From Isoetes taiwanensis (lineage: Eukaryota > Streptophyta > Lycopodiopsida > Isoetales > Isoetaceae), in contig JAJEKV010000031.1 in assembly GCA_021234155.1 (NCBI GenBank), positions 6,276,748 through 6,340,747 of the forward strand: 64,000 nucleotides of DNA. The letters run 5' to 3'. Made by a program: the position numbers and the translations under genes. Positions 1-9,699 of the stretch are shown here, one piece after another (within the stretch, counting starts at the first letter, position 1; each line of letters begins with the position of its first letter). The notes below the pieces were generated by a model. That model saw nothing but the letters and a program-made list of their open reading frames with translations, was not told the origin of the DNA and made no database searches.

Positions 1-834
1 ATGTGCTGTAATTTCACAGGATCACAAAAGACAAGCAAAAGAGGGAGGAACAAGCAAGGCGAGACCTTTGCAGCCCAAAAAAAGCAAAGGACAGATGAAG
101 ATGTTACTGTTACAGACCTGCAGCATGTATTGACGTTAGAAGATACATCTGGAATAATAAAGGCTCAGGTGGAACCTCCATGTCCAGAAGAAGATCTTAT
201 AGAGGGGTCCGAATGGTATGTGGAGATATTCAAAACTGGTGGGAAGACAGACCTCATATTCATGTCAAGGGTAAGAGAGACTGATCAAATGAAGAAGCAG
301 GGAATTCTTATTACATGCGAAGTACATGACGATTCTTTCTGTTCTGTGCTAGTTGAAGTGGGCCAAAAACATAAGAAGAGCCTAAATAAGATCAATCGAT
401 GCAGTGCTAGCTCTTTTAAAGAGACTGCATTAAGATCAGACAACATGGCCGATAACCTCTTCAAATTTGGCTGGACAGTTGGCGAGCCATTGACTCCTAA
501 AAGAATATGCGAGGGGCTTACAGCTGTTCGACGAGCCATTAGCACGAGGCCCCTGGGCAAAGGTCTACTTACAAAAGCGGTGAAGGATAAGGAAGAAGAA
601 AGCTCTAAAGGCAGGGAAACCACAGAAGCGACAGCAGGCCTTACAAGTGACGATGACAAGGCCAGGCAGTTGGAGGCGATGAGCAAGCTCAAAAAATATG
701 CTGACAAGTATCCACTGGGCCTGAGCTTCACCCATCCAGTCCACGTGGTTAGGCTTTTCAGGTCCACTAAAGCCATTTATATTAGCAGAAGGTATGACAA
801 GCAAAGATTCCTTGGAGATAGTGAACAAAGATGA
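1..834 (+). CDS. N-terminal part of disrupted ParB / methyltransferase-like gene (partial)
   Basis: A 277-codon frame is open from the first base, so the true start may lie upstream. The first ~60 residues are basic and charged, and residues ~190-225 form an acidic, K/E-rich linker. I do not recognise residues 60-240. The last ~35 residues (a strand with PVHVVRLF, then RRYDKQRFL) resemble the start of a ParB/sulfiredoxin-like fold, which usually opens with a P-V-x-V-x-x-L strand before a variable helix. The frame stops at TGA 832-834, exactly where the next frame continues the same fold, so a frameshift (mutation or consensus error) probably separates them. No copy of this part occurs in the second repeat at 51 kb. 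The ParB reading is an inference. The function could be something else entirely. Confidence 0.5.
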   Translation: MCCNFTGSQKTSKRGRNKQGETFAAQKKQRTDEDVTVTDLQHVLTLEDTSGIIKAQVEPPCPEEDLIEGSEWYVEIFKTGGKTDLIFMSRVRETDQMKKQGILITCEVHDDSFCSVLVEVGQKHKKSLNKINRCSASSFKETALRSDNMADNLFKFGWTVGEPLTPKRICEGLTAVRRAISTRPLGKGLLTKAVKDKEEESSKGRETTEATAGLTSDDDKARQLEAMSKLKKYADKYPLGLSFTHPVHVVRLFRSTKAIYISRRYDKQRFLGDSEQR

Positions 835-1115
835 TCGAAAATCCAGGGCAAGTGCCAATGCCTGCAGATGTAGTGCCGTACGATACCAGAACGAGGAAGG
901 TAATCATGTGGAGCAAGCTGGAGGACTTCATCGAGAATCCTGACATACATTTTATGATAATAGATGGCCAGCATTCAATAGAGGCCCAGAAGGTTCTGAT
1001 CAGGAAGGCACAACATACTGGGCATCAATTGTTCTATAACTCAGATTCTCGTCGAAACGCGCGGTTCTCGCGGCTCAACAACACCGCCGAAGCTAATAAA
1101 ATAAGCGCACTCTGA
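831..1115 (+). CDS. ParB/Srx-like segment with DGQH motif (fragment)
   Basis: This frame overlaps the previous one by four bases. It reads as its continuation: MIENPGQVPMPADVVPYD, a strand-helix region, then FMIIDGQHSIEAQKVL near residues 42-57. In ParB/RepB/Spo0J and DGQHR-type proteins, the motif D-G-(Q/H)-H-R at the N-terminus of a helix forms the nucleotide- or DNA-contacting site. Here the final R is S. After residue ~65 the frame degrades, and it ends shortly before the inverted repeat at 1183, so the original exon probably ended near 1,030-1,110. In prokaryotes and phages this domain is commonly fused to DNA methyltransferases, which fits what follows downstream. The fold assignment is inferred from one motif plus local pattern. 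Confidence 0.45.
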   Translation: MIENPGQVPMPADVVPYDTRTRKVIMWSKLEDFIENPDIHFMIIDGQHSIEAQKVLIRKAQHTGHQLFYNSDSRRNARFSRLNNTAEANKISAL

Positions 1116-1182
1116 ATGACATGGGAAAAATATTCTTATACAAAAGGTAATTCTCTTCCCTTATGTTTCGCCAGATTTTTGC

Positions 1183-1564
1183 AAAGCGCCAGCGCGATTT
1201 CATATTAGAAAACAAATCGCCAGTAGCGATTTGCCCACTCTAAACAAAGGCTTCTGGAATGGTAGCCGTTTCTCCTCAAACAAGCCGCCGCGCCTCGCCG
1301 CGATTTCATATTAAACGCCCCGCGCCCGCGGGGATTTGCCCGCCCTCGGGGAGAAAAGGCTATCCGCCTAATAGCCAAGTCTCCTCGGGCTAGGCAATTC
1401 TCGCGTGGACGCCGATTTGCATTCTAATATGAAATCGCGCCAGCGCCGATTTATTTGTTTGACAGAAACGGCTACCAATCCAGAAGCGCTTTTTCTTTAG
1501 TAGGCAAATCGCGCCAGCGCCGATTTGCTTTTAATATGAAATCGCTAGCGGGCGCGATTTTAAA
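1183..1564. repeat. Large imperfect inverted repeat (foldback / hairpin element)
   Basis: The left arm (about 1183-1350) pairs with the right arm (about 1395-1564) around a centre near 1375. For example, CTTCTGGAATGGTAGCCG at 1251-1268 is matched by CGGCTACCAATCCAGAAG at 1469-1486 on the same strand in reverse complement, with one mismatch. Both arms carry alternating GCGATTT/AAATCGC blocks and a CATATTA spacer (1201, 1308; reverse-complemented at 1425 and 1532). It lies between coding blocks of the ParB/methyltransferase-like gene and has no coding potential. It could be a foldback transposon or a MITE made of the short palindrome found again at 3915, 3988 and 5220. No target-site duplication was found. 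Confidence 0.75.
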
Positions 1565-1731
1565 CTAGGGGGATTTATTTTATTCACGATTATGAAGCTA
1601 ACAAGGTTACTCCTTGCAGTCCCTATATAGAGCAACTTCGGCATGCTCCGAAACTGGATTGAATATGGGAAGCCAATGCCAACTGCAGGAGCCCACCCAA
1701 AAGCGCCAATTCAAGTTGCCGGAGAGGACAC

Positions 1732-2160
1732 TTAGTCGACGATAATGAGGACAAAACCAAGAGCACCGGATCAAAGAAAAAAAAAGGAGATGAAAAGGGT
1801 GATGCTTCCGAGGATCCAACTGTGCCCAAGGATGCCTGCAAGATAGTATTTGCTTCAGATCCAGTATGGGAGAAATGGAATGAATTCTGGGATGCCTACG
1901 TCGAGAAGAAGTTGCCAGATTCACAAGGAAGATTTCCTCCTGTTGACACATCAATTTTTGATATATATATAACAGAGATGAGGAAGGCGCAGGGATTGGA
2001 TGATCAAGAACTCATCTCAGTTCTGGATAGGTTAATCAGAAAGGAAATCCTTTACAAGAAAACCTCAGCAACAAAGGCTATGGAATCCTTTGAAGATGCA
2101 TGAGAGGAGCTGAAAAATATTAGAGTGCTCAAGAAGGCAGTTGGTGAGGAATTACAAAGG
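1732..2160 (+). pseudogene. Middle part of ParB / methyltransferase-like gene, 5' to MITE
   Basis: A K/D/E-rich linker (1735-1830) leads into a compact block with the aromatic motif VWEKWNEFWDAYVEKKLP, then an I-F-D-I-Y-I helix and DDQELISVLDRLIRKEILYKK. TGA at 2101-2103 interrupts the frame, but it continues sensibly for 19 more codons (EELKNIRVLKKAV) until the MITE insertion point at 2160. The MITE and one copy of its 6-bp target duplication interrupt it there. Downstream coding resumes at 2438 with no gap in sense (GAA TTA CAA AGG | CTT ACA GGA). I do not recognise this region, and the block is absent from the second repeat. It is probably a linker domain between the ParB-like and methyltransferase-like parts. 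Confidence 0.5.
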
Positions 2161-2431
2161 GGTCAAAGCGTAGAGCTGGGGGCATTTTTGCGCCAGCCAA
2201 GCACCCCCTAAGCACCTAATGCGAGAAATTTTACTTATTTTTATCTTTTTTTCTATGTGTCCGATGAAGCTGAAATTTTGTATTCCAAGGCGTAATATGA
2301 ATGCGTTTCAGGGAAAAATATCAAAAAAATAAAAAAAATATATTTTTTAAAAATACAAAGAAAATAGCTCCGGAAAGCACCCCCTATGTGTCGTTGACAC
2401 AAAAAGTGTCCCCCACCTCCATGCTTTGACC
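2161..2431. mobile_element. 271-bp MITE inserted in coding sequence (TSD CAAAGG)
   Basis: The element starts GGTCAAAGCGTAGAG and ends (reverse complement) GGTCAAAGCATGGAG. The terminal inverted repeats are about 30 bp, with GGGGG and TTTTTG blocks also shared. CAAAGG is present at 2155-2160 and again at 2432-2437, a 6-bp target duplication. Removing the element plus one duplication rejoins the reading frame exactly, which confirms it as an insertion. The interior is A/T-rich with an A-run and has no ORF. The left end (GGTCAAAGC, then GGGG-CA-TTTT, GCGC, AAGCACCC) resembles the right end of the 7.9-kb transposon at 10,860-18,773, suggesting that the same transposase family mobilised it. Confidence 0.85.
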
Positions 2432-2437
2432 CAAAGG

Positions 2438-3711
2438 CTTACAGGAGAATGGTCGTTGTCGGAGTTAGGACTCATGCAAAAATATAACGTCTCCAACGAC
2501 GACCTGAAGAAGTATGTCTTTTGGTCCAAGGACTTTGTCAAGCAGCAGAAGTTGAAGAACGTTGCAAAGATCAGTGGGATTCACACTAAAGTTGCATCCG
2601 ACTTGAAACGAAAAGTCGCGATGGTGAAGCAGACTCAGGAGACGGAATCCACTTTTTTTTATCAAGTGTCCACTGGTTTCAAGTGTGCTTGCCAGAAGTG
2701 GGTGCATGTCCCCATGATATCACACTCTTCGTCCGTGATAGCCGAGGCACCAGATGGTCGCTTGATGACTATAATACGTTCTTCAACATATGCAATGGTT
2801 TCACCACGGAGATGAACTACACAATTGTCACTATATGTCCCTCCGACATGTCCTATGCATATGCTCTAACTGCTGCAAATGACTTAGAATGCGTGAAAGT
2901 CATCCGACAGGCGATCCTCATAGATGAAAACAGGGACAGTGACTTCAGCACAGCAAGTAAAATTTCTCATGTGCTTATAATTATGATAGCCATGATGGAC
3001 GATAAGGAATATGAAAGGCTCAAGGGAAAACCAGATGGAGACAAACTAGCATGGCAGTGCTATCAGTTAGATGAACGCATAATGCGAAACGTCTTCTATC
3101 TGGAGCAAGAAGACAAGGGGAAGGGCAAGGTCGTGGAAGAGTTAGAGGAAGAAGAGGAAGAAAACGAGGACGACCCAATTCTTGTGGACCACATTAAGTA
3201 TGAGCTCCTAACTTCACATAAGGGTAAGCTAAACAAGAACGGGTTCTCTATGGACCTTTTCCAGTATCTCATTGAAGCATTTTGTCCATTGGGAACAACT
3301 TGCTGGGAACTTCACGTTGGAGGTTACATCGGTAGAGAAGCTTTGAAGTTAGCAAGGAAATGTCAGAGCGTCGTCACCGATGATCTTGCCAAAAATTTCT
3401 TGGACCTCTTCTTTGAGAAAGTACTAGAGGAAGCACCTAGGGGACCAATCGGCAGTGCAAAAAACAAAGCTTCTAGCTCTAAGGCCGAAATACCTGCAGA
3501 TTTGCTTAAGGAACGGGAGAATATGAGAAAGCTATTCGTTGGCCACAACATCATGGATGAAACCGAAGAGCAGCCAGATCACCAAGTACCTATCGACATC
3601 CCTGTGAACATCCTTGGCCCTGAAAATATAGAACAGGATGAAGATAACAAGGATGATGATAATAACAATAATGGTGATGAAGAAGACTCCAAATCTGAAA
3701 ACACTAGCTAG
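2438..3711 (+). pseudogene. Methyltransferase-like region and acidic tail (frameshifted)
   Basis: The frame opens with LTGEWSLSELG and shifts near a nine-T run and 2680-2700 into a second open frame ending at TAG 3709-3711. About residues 10-55 of that frame (HDITLFVRD, WSLDDYNTFF, YTIVTICPSD) look like alternating strands and helices. About residues 190-235 (SMDLFQYLIEAF, then CWELHVGGYIGREALKLARK, then VVTD) closely parallel the N6_N4 MTase motif X/I region: 'vdLlerlI..f', 'vlDlFaGsGttg.AAlkLgR', 'g.e.D'. The order with motif I last fits beta-class enzymes. The motif IV tetrad DPPY is not visible, so activity is doubtful. An acidic stretch (EELEEEEEEN) and a D/N-rich tail follow. The second copy at 51,318-52,301 starts partway through this frame. 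Confidence 0.45.
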
Positions 3712-4052
3712 GTTAGCGTAAAGAGTAATGAACTATCAAGCATAGTTCACACTGTACAGATATCAATTGATGTGGTTGGTGCTTCTATCAGACCAGAGAC
3801 AACTCAGAATAAGGATGCAACGGAAGAAGACAACACGGGGAATGAAGAAGAAAGGTATCGTAACAATGTTCCTTTTTTTTATATCCATGCATTTTACAAA
3901 CTATAAGCATATAGAAATCGCGCCTGGCGCGATTTAGAGTTTCCTAGAGATCATATTTTTAAATTATGTTGACATGCATCATTCATGAAATCGCGCCTGG
4001 CGCGTTTTCGTTTTCCATTTCTTTTATCTCATACGTTATTGTTCTCCTTACA
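3712..4052 (+). other. In-frame extension and GT-AG intron before HAD exon
   Basis: After the TAG at 3711 the same frame stays open (VSVKSNELSSIVHTVQ to NEEER) up to AG|GTATCG at 3853/3854. A GT-AG intron of about 199 bp runs to CTCCTTACAG at 4052. Splicing gives AG|A AAT GAT TTG and keeps frame with the HAD domain. Both repeat copies carry the TAG, so it predates the duplication or is a real stop. The intron holds two copies of a 10-bp-armed palindrome (3915-3935, 3988-4008). Confidence 0.5.
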
Positions 4053-4687
4053 GAAATGATTTGGCTTCCCCAAAAGTACTGGTCTTTGATTTGAATGGTG
4101 TGCTATGTAGAACGTTACCTAAAGCAACGTTCGAAAAGTCATGGTATGCGCAACAACCATTCGAGACACGTACCAAATATGTTTACCCGCGCCCTTATCT
4201 GAAGGAGATGTTGGACCAGGCCTTCAGTCTGTTTCATTGTGCAATTTGGTCATCTATGGAGCATAGAAATATACAGGATGTTTTGAAAGTAGTGCCTGAG
4301 CTAAATAGAGATTGGGCGTCCATCTGGGATCAAAGCAAATGTGCTTCATTCACAAACCCTAAAGAACTGACAGGTAAAAAGATATTTGTGAAATGGTTGC
4401 GCAACATGATGGATGCCCTAGGTGTTGAGGATAAGGAAGGCATGATCATTGTGGATGATGACGCTCTAAAGTGTTGCTTCAATCAGTCACAGTCATTGAA
4501 TCCGCTACCCTATCATCCTCAAGATTTTGACAAAGATGACTTCCTGCTTCGCTTTGTTAGTGTCTTGCAGGAAATAGCTTCAGGAAAAATGGTCGAAGAG
4601 ATACAAACACTATACCCGCAACTTGATCGGACAGGGGAAATTGACAGGGACCTTGAGAAAATCGTTCTAGAAAGGGAACTTTTTTGA
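4053..4687 (+). CDS. FCP1/SCP-type HAD phosphatase domain protein
   Basis: This is about 210 residues of an FCP1-homology (NIF) HAD domain. Motif I is VLVFDLNGVLC (residues ~6-16), where families normally have D-x-D-x-(T/V). The nucleophile Asp is present but the +2 general acid is Asn. Then come YPRPYLKEML, motif II FHCAIWSS, a conserved lysine region (KIFVKWLRNM) and motif III/IV MIIVDDDALKC. The C-terminal 40 residues are acidic/charged. The exon begins at the acceptor at 4052/4053 and the first ATG-like start would be near 4061. It ends TGA 4685-4687. The D-to-N change suggests reduced or lost catalysis or a different role. It may be the C-terminal domain of the upstream methyltransferase-like protein or a separate gene. 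Confidence 0.65.
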
Positions 4688-5860
4688 TATATATGTATAC
4701 AGGAAATACACTTTCCAAAAAGTTTTGAATATGAAATATACTTTACACCAACCTCATTCGAATATATATTGTGTTCTTATAGCAGCATTATTGGTTCTGT
4801 GTACGTATTGTTTTTTTATATTATGTGTATGGTTTGCTATACTTGCAATAATTTGTATGTATATACCGTCAATAATTTAGGTGTGTATAAATAGGTATGC
4901 ATGAAATTGGCAAACCATCGCCCGGTCTCCATATACGCTTGTTATTATGGCACATGCTATTACCGCAAGATGAACCATGCGGACCTCTGCGAGGTGCCTT
5001 GAGCTAGAAATAGAACCGGGACTGGCTTGATGTCGTTGCTATGAATCCCGCCCGCTTCTATCCCGATCCCTTTGATGTTGTAATCCATCTTATATGGAAT
5101 CGAGCATAGTTTGTTCATGATCGACGGGGATCTCGGGACCGCTGCTGGCCTTTGTCGACGATGAATCGGATTAGTTTTTTAAGTTTATGTTCTATTATAA
5201 TGCGTTATTTATGCCAAGAAAATCGCGCCACGCGCGATTTGAACCACGAAAATCTCTGTTTTGTAGCAACTTGCTTGCTGTTATTTATTCGTAAAGCATT
5301 ACAATTTCAATGTTTAGATTTCGTTGTCGTCCGTGAATGTACGAATTAATAAGCAATTTCCTGCTTTTTCTATTGCCAACATTCTGTCATAATATGGGTC
5401 ATTTGCATCGAACATTTGAATGCCTTTGCATTTCAACATAAAATGCATCTTCCTAGCCCGAAAATGAACACAGTGCAAAAGTGTGGTTAATTCAATATAA
5501 TGGTCAATAAAAGGCTTATACGGCGCGATTTTGGAATAGACATAATCCCAATTTAATTGAATGATGGTTCAAGCATCAGATGGGCATATGCAATGAATAG
5601 TTCAACGTAATTAGCATACCTAAACTACATACATAGGAAGAAAGTTTGTTTGTATTCCTGTACCAATTATAGACTAGCGCATGTATGCTATGCTCGGGTA
5701 GTTTCTCAATACCAAATTATGGACCAGCGCACGTATGTTATGCTACGGTGGTTCCTCTGATTTCTCAAACTGAATATTTTGATATTTTTAAGCATGAAGA
5801 AGGTATTTTAGATAGAGCAAATATTGCAAATAGCTAACGATATATATTCTAATATAAAAG
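4688..5860. other. Non-coding AT-rich downstream region
   Basis: No gene is visible. There are short TA-rich stretches (TATATATGTATA), a mixed stretch at 4910-5160, and two further members of the short CG-rich palindrome family, at 5220-5240 (arms AAATCGCG / CGCGATTT) and a half-site GGCGCGATTTT near 5522. The region is repeated at about 53,270-54,470 with scattered indels. Confidence 0.5.
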
Positions 5861-5869
5861 GATTGATCA

Positions 5870-6400
5870 AGTAGTAAACGCAGTAGATCCAATTTCAATC
5901 AGAAATGTTGGGTGGCAACCATGCCAGTTGGTGTCAATTATTGCTCCAACTGAGTCGTCATAAGCTTGTGTCGGGACAACATATTCACCATGTAGATTTT
6001 TTACTAGATGTTCTTGCAAAAAAGATAACTTTCAAAACAAAATGTGAATCCAATATAAATGGCATTTCTTCCTCACTGCATTGAATGGTGCATCGACCTA
6101 CCATAAGGACATAGATGATGCACATTTACAAATGCAACCCTCATACTGCTCTACAGATGTTATATGAAAGTAGGTCTAACCTTTCTCAACTCTCTCGCTT
6201 TTTTAGTGTGTGATAATGGTGCTCGCTTCATTAGTATATAATAATGGCACTGCCAAATTCTTTGCAATGCCATTGTTGTTGTCAATAAACCATAAGCAAG
6301 ACCCAGCACCACAGCCTTCCATAGATGCATAAAAGATATCCTATCCATGACAACAATGACGACAACCAGCTAGGCAATTTGCGTGCTACAAAAAGTTTAA
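5870..6400 (-). pseudogene. Minus-strand coding-like segment, unrecognised
   Basis: On the minus strand a 62-codon frame (6160-6348; MDRISFMHLWKAVV, then LAYGLLTTTMALQ) is followed, after a frame break, by a second coding-like stretch near 5,875-5,990 (EYVVPTQAYDDSVGAI, then HPTFLIEIGS). Both are kept in the second repeat (54,490-55,070). The second copy has about 38 extra bases at 54,557-54,595, so one copy carries an indel. Composition and conservation suggest decayed coding sequence, perhaps of a transposase or integrase (V-V-M-D-R-I-S resembles the start of some integrase cores). I cannot name the family. Confidence 0.25.
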
Positions 6401-8520
6401 ACTTTATCTTATGCCAAGAATAGTCTTCTGGTACTTCAATTCGCAAATGGAGCTATACTATTCATGCAGTACAATGTGAGAAAGAAAATCCTTTCTAGAC
6501 AACAAGATGTAATATTCCATCAGCGTTATGTTTACATGCTTACAACCAATATAAAACATACTATATTACAAAATCAAGGACAAGAAATATATGCCAATGA
6601 ACACCTTTAGCCCACATACAAGTCTAAACTATCACATTTAACCATCAAGGAAGACTAGATTAGCCGTTGGATGTTACGCCCAAATATTTTGCAGACCATT
6701 GTTATATAATTTGCATGCATGTTGTTGCAGGCTAATAATAATGATCTAATGCGATGGCATTGTGATTATTATGGTCGCATGTTACCTAGTCTAAGTTGTT
6801 GTGGTGCTCCATGGCAGGGTAGACTAGGGTATAATGTCGCCTTGTCAGTGGGTTGGGAATAATCATATGGTGTTTGGAATTATTTCCCTTCAATGAGTAA
6901 CAAGGCAATTTATATATATATATGGTTAAGGTTGCAAATACTTTTAATGGGTTAAAAACCATTGAATAATAAGAGTGAGCACCCCTTAATCGGGGCAACC
7001 GTAATCGTGGCTCAGCCACGATATATGAGACAGCCGGACTGTCGAGATGGGTTGCTGCAGGCGACCCAATCTGCTTCTGAGGGAACCGCCTGATCAATAG
7101 GCTGCCGCCACGTGGCATTCCCACATTGGCTTTGTATCAGAGAAGGCAGTGGCATGAACAAGAAAAAGGCCGGATTGACATAGTAGAACAACAGGAGGAG
7201 GCCGGAAGTCTGTAAGCACATGCGGAGTTGGAACAGCGGAAGAACCAGGACCCTTGTGGACGGATAGGTTGGCAAACGAATTCGATCTTGAAAGGATCTA
7301 CGCGGGTGAAGTTTGGAGACATTTGGGGTAAGCCGTGGATTGATAAGCTATTCTGTGCCATGGCAGAGCTGGTCTTCTATAAAGAAGACAAAAACTGAAA
7401 GCTACACTAAATGATTAAACTTTACCCTGAAAGCAATACTTGATTGCCTTGAGAAACTCCTGTAACCAACACTCAGAGCGTCCTAGATGGCCTTCCAGTT
7501 CTATTCTGCTAAAAACAAGAATGTTTACATGGACTGGTAAAGCTTTGCTTAGCGAAGGATTTCGTTGTGGTAGAGCAAGAACGATATGGTTCTTGCAGCC
7601 CAAGGCAAGCTAGTAGAATTTAGCATTCCTTAAGGCCCCTCTGATATTGTTCCTATAGGCCCCTCTGATATTGTTCCTATAAAGAATATTGACACATGAT
7701 TACTTGTCCTAGTTAAGAAACTCATGTAAACTAATGAGAGAAGGGTTTAGTGTTGGTATGGGACAATGCTAGATCCTTGTCAACAGGTTAGAGTTACATG
7801 AGGTGTAGAGTAGTATCCTTAAGATATTTGACTCCGCACATATTAAGGCGGAGTAGACGAACATCCGGGATGTTCGTCTTAGGGAGTTTTACATGACATA
7901 GATGTGGATGAGCGGGTCTCGTCCGTTTAAGAACGATGGGAATGTTGGTGAGGTGAAACCCGTCACTGGTATGGGACGGTGATGGATGTAGCCAATAGTC
8001 CGACGATCTAAGTTCTTGTGATGCTTGTAGTTTCTCCCTTACATTGGATCCACCAGCACGGGGGTTCTAGACGACGTAGTGTCTAGATATGGCGGGGTGT
8101 GTCTGCTTGCAGATGTTATGGTGCGTGTGGTGGATTTTATATGTGTGTTCTTGCAGTCCGTCAGTCATTGCTTCATGTTTGACACTACTGGATAGCTCTT
8201 ATGCATGTTACTAACACGTGGAAGCTTGTGCAGGCTGTTTGATAGCTGGGGGCATACGTGTGTGTTTGGTTATCTTTTGTGGTCATCTTGTTATCTATAT
8301 ACGTGGCTTTCATGTGTATAGCCTCGTGGGAGGCAGTACTTGTTCTATGTACTCTGATGGTTTGATGTGAATATGTAGCATAATAACAGGGGGTTTTCTT
8401 TGTGTTTTTGTACGCTTTTCACTAAGGTTTTCCTATGATTTCGTGATGTATTCAAATGGATGTACTAATGCGTACATCTAGAGTGCACCATTTCTGAGCC
8501 ATTGATTTTAGCCTTTTTTT
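6400..8520. other. Non-coding region
   Basis: I see no convincing gene. Visible features are a short TA tract (6912-6922), a tandem direct repeat of CCCCTCTGATATTGTTCCTATA (22 bp, twice, 7635-7680), and a 12-bp-armed palindrome at 7855-7879 (AGACGAACATCC / GGATGTTCGTCT). The block is shared with 55,090-57,130. It may belong to the 5' LTR or flank of gypsy element 1, but no LTR boundary could be fixed because the 3' LTR is missing. Confidence 0.4.
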
Positions 8521-8524
8521 TCCA

Positions 8525-8697
8525 ATGGTCAACAACCAATGGCTCACAACAAAAGCCCTTTTTTTGTGTGTGTGGTGCATAATGGTCAACAACCAATGGC
8601 TCACAACAAAAGGCCTCTTTTTGTGCGTGTGGTGCATAATGGTCAACAACCAATGGCTCACAACAAAAGCCCTCTTTTTGTGTGTGTGGTGCATAAT
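8525..8697. repeat. Minisatellite, 3 x 57 bp
   Basis: Three direct copies begin ATGGTCAACAACCAATGGCT at 8525, 8582 and 8639, each ending in a T-run and a GTGTGTGTGGTGCATA tail. The units differ by single bases (GCCC/GGCC, TGTG/TGCG). Because the period is a multiple of three, all three forward frames look open for 60-75 codons, but nothing suggests translation. The copy at 57,139-57,305 has the same three units with indels in the T/GT runs. Confidence 0.9.
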
Positions 8698-8699
8698 GG

Positions 8700-9690
8700 G
8701 CACATGAAGGGCTTGAAGGGCGCATGTAGTGCAGTTTCCCCGCTGGCAACACATTTCTTATCATAACTTTTGACCCAGAGCTCTGTTTGAGATGATTTTT
8801 ATTGCATTGGAAAGCTCTCTCCGAGATCTTTTTGATAGTGTATGATATGGATATGTTTGGTTAAGTTATCTATGCTAAAACAGCAATTTTGCGGCCGGGT
8901 TTGGTAGACTTTCACATCCTACCAGCTGATTAATACAGGATTGCGCTATTGGATATTGTTTTATGGCTCATTAAGCAAATTCCAAGGCTTCTAGATCCTT
9001 GTGCTAACAAGCAGAAAAGTTTCCCACTTTGGTTTCTCACCACAAGAATCCATGGAGGCCAAAGGCTGCTGTTAAATTCCAGTTGAAAAATGTTTGTGTA
9101 TGGGTTGTCAAAATAATGGGATCAATCCGCTCTATCTTTATGGTAACTTTTACTTATGTTCTATTTGTTTTATTGTGATGAAATTCAAAAGCTACAGGTG
9201 ATGAAAGCCTCAAATGAATTCTAGTTTTTTTCTGGTTTGAATTCTAAAATTTTTGTCACCGGGGGCGTCCCTAAGGCCCAGAAGGAACAAAAAAAAATTT
9301 TTTGCCAACACAAACCATTAACATCCAACATATAAAAATTAAATCCCCCAACACATAACAACCAACACATAACAACTATTGACATTAACAACCAACACAT
9401 AACTACCATTGACATTAATTAACATAACCATTGGGTCCAACATATTTAAATTAAAATCCCCCTTAAACCCCCTTTGGTTTGGGTGTATATTCACACGGGG
9501 GGTGACTCTGGACAACGAGAGCTGTTGGATAGGCATATTCACCCCTTATTCCTTAATCTATACCGTACATAAAGTTCCTCGTTTGTGGGGTATGCAAGTA
9601 CAAAATTTGCTATACTGTATAACAAGATTCGCAAAATACTATAAGATTTCAAGCGGAATACTATATGGTGTTGATTTTTATGCGTGCAAT
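8700..9690. other. Probable 5' LTR / leader of gypsy element 1; short tandem repeat
   Basis: There is no gene. At about 9340-9425 the phrase AACACATAACAACCAACAC with TTGACATTAA recurs several times (an imperfect 30-36-bp tandem repeat). The stretch ends at 9,700 next to a tRNA-iMet-like primer-binding sequence, so the preceding sequence is probably LTR. The 5' edge of the LTR cannot be placed without its partner. Repeated at 57,330-58,310. Confidence 0.4.
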
Positions 9691-9699
9691 CGTATGCAA

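Noticed and set aside
285-776. 163-codon minus-strand frame opposite the first gene
   Set aside because: It is the antisense shadow of the + strand frame, whose block structure and continuation across the downstream exons are more convincing.
1-4687. Bacterial or phage contamination, because of the ParB/methyltransferase-like motifs
   Set aside because: A GT-AG intron, plant-type MITE insertion and a second copy next to plant retrotransposons place the locus in a eukaryotic nuclear genome.
7855-7879. 12-bp-armed palindrome as a transcription terminator
   Set aside because: It has no following T-run and no adjacent gene, and the arms are imperfect in the second copy.
8525-8697. Possible CRISPR-like repeat
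   Set aside because: Three contiguous 57-bp units without unique spacers, in a eukaryotic context. It is a minisatellite.
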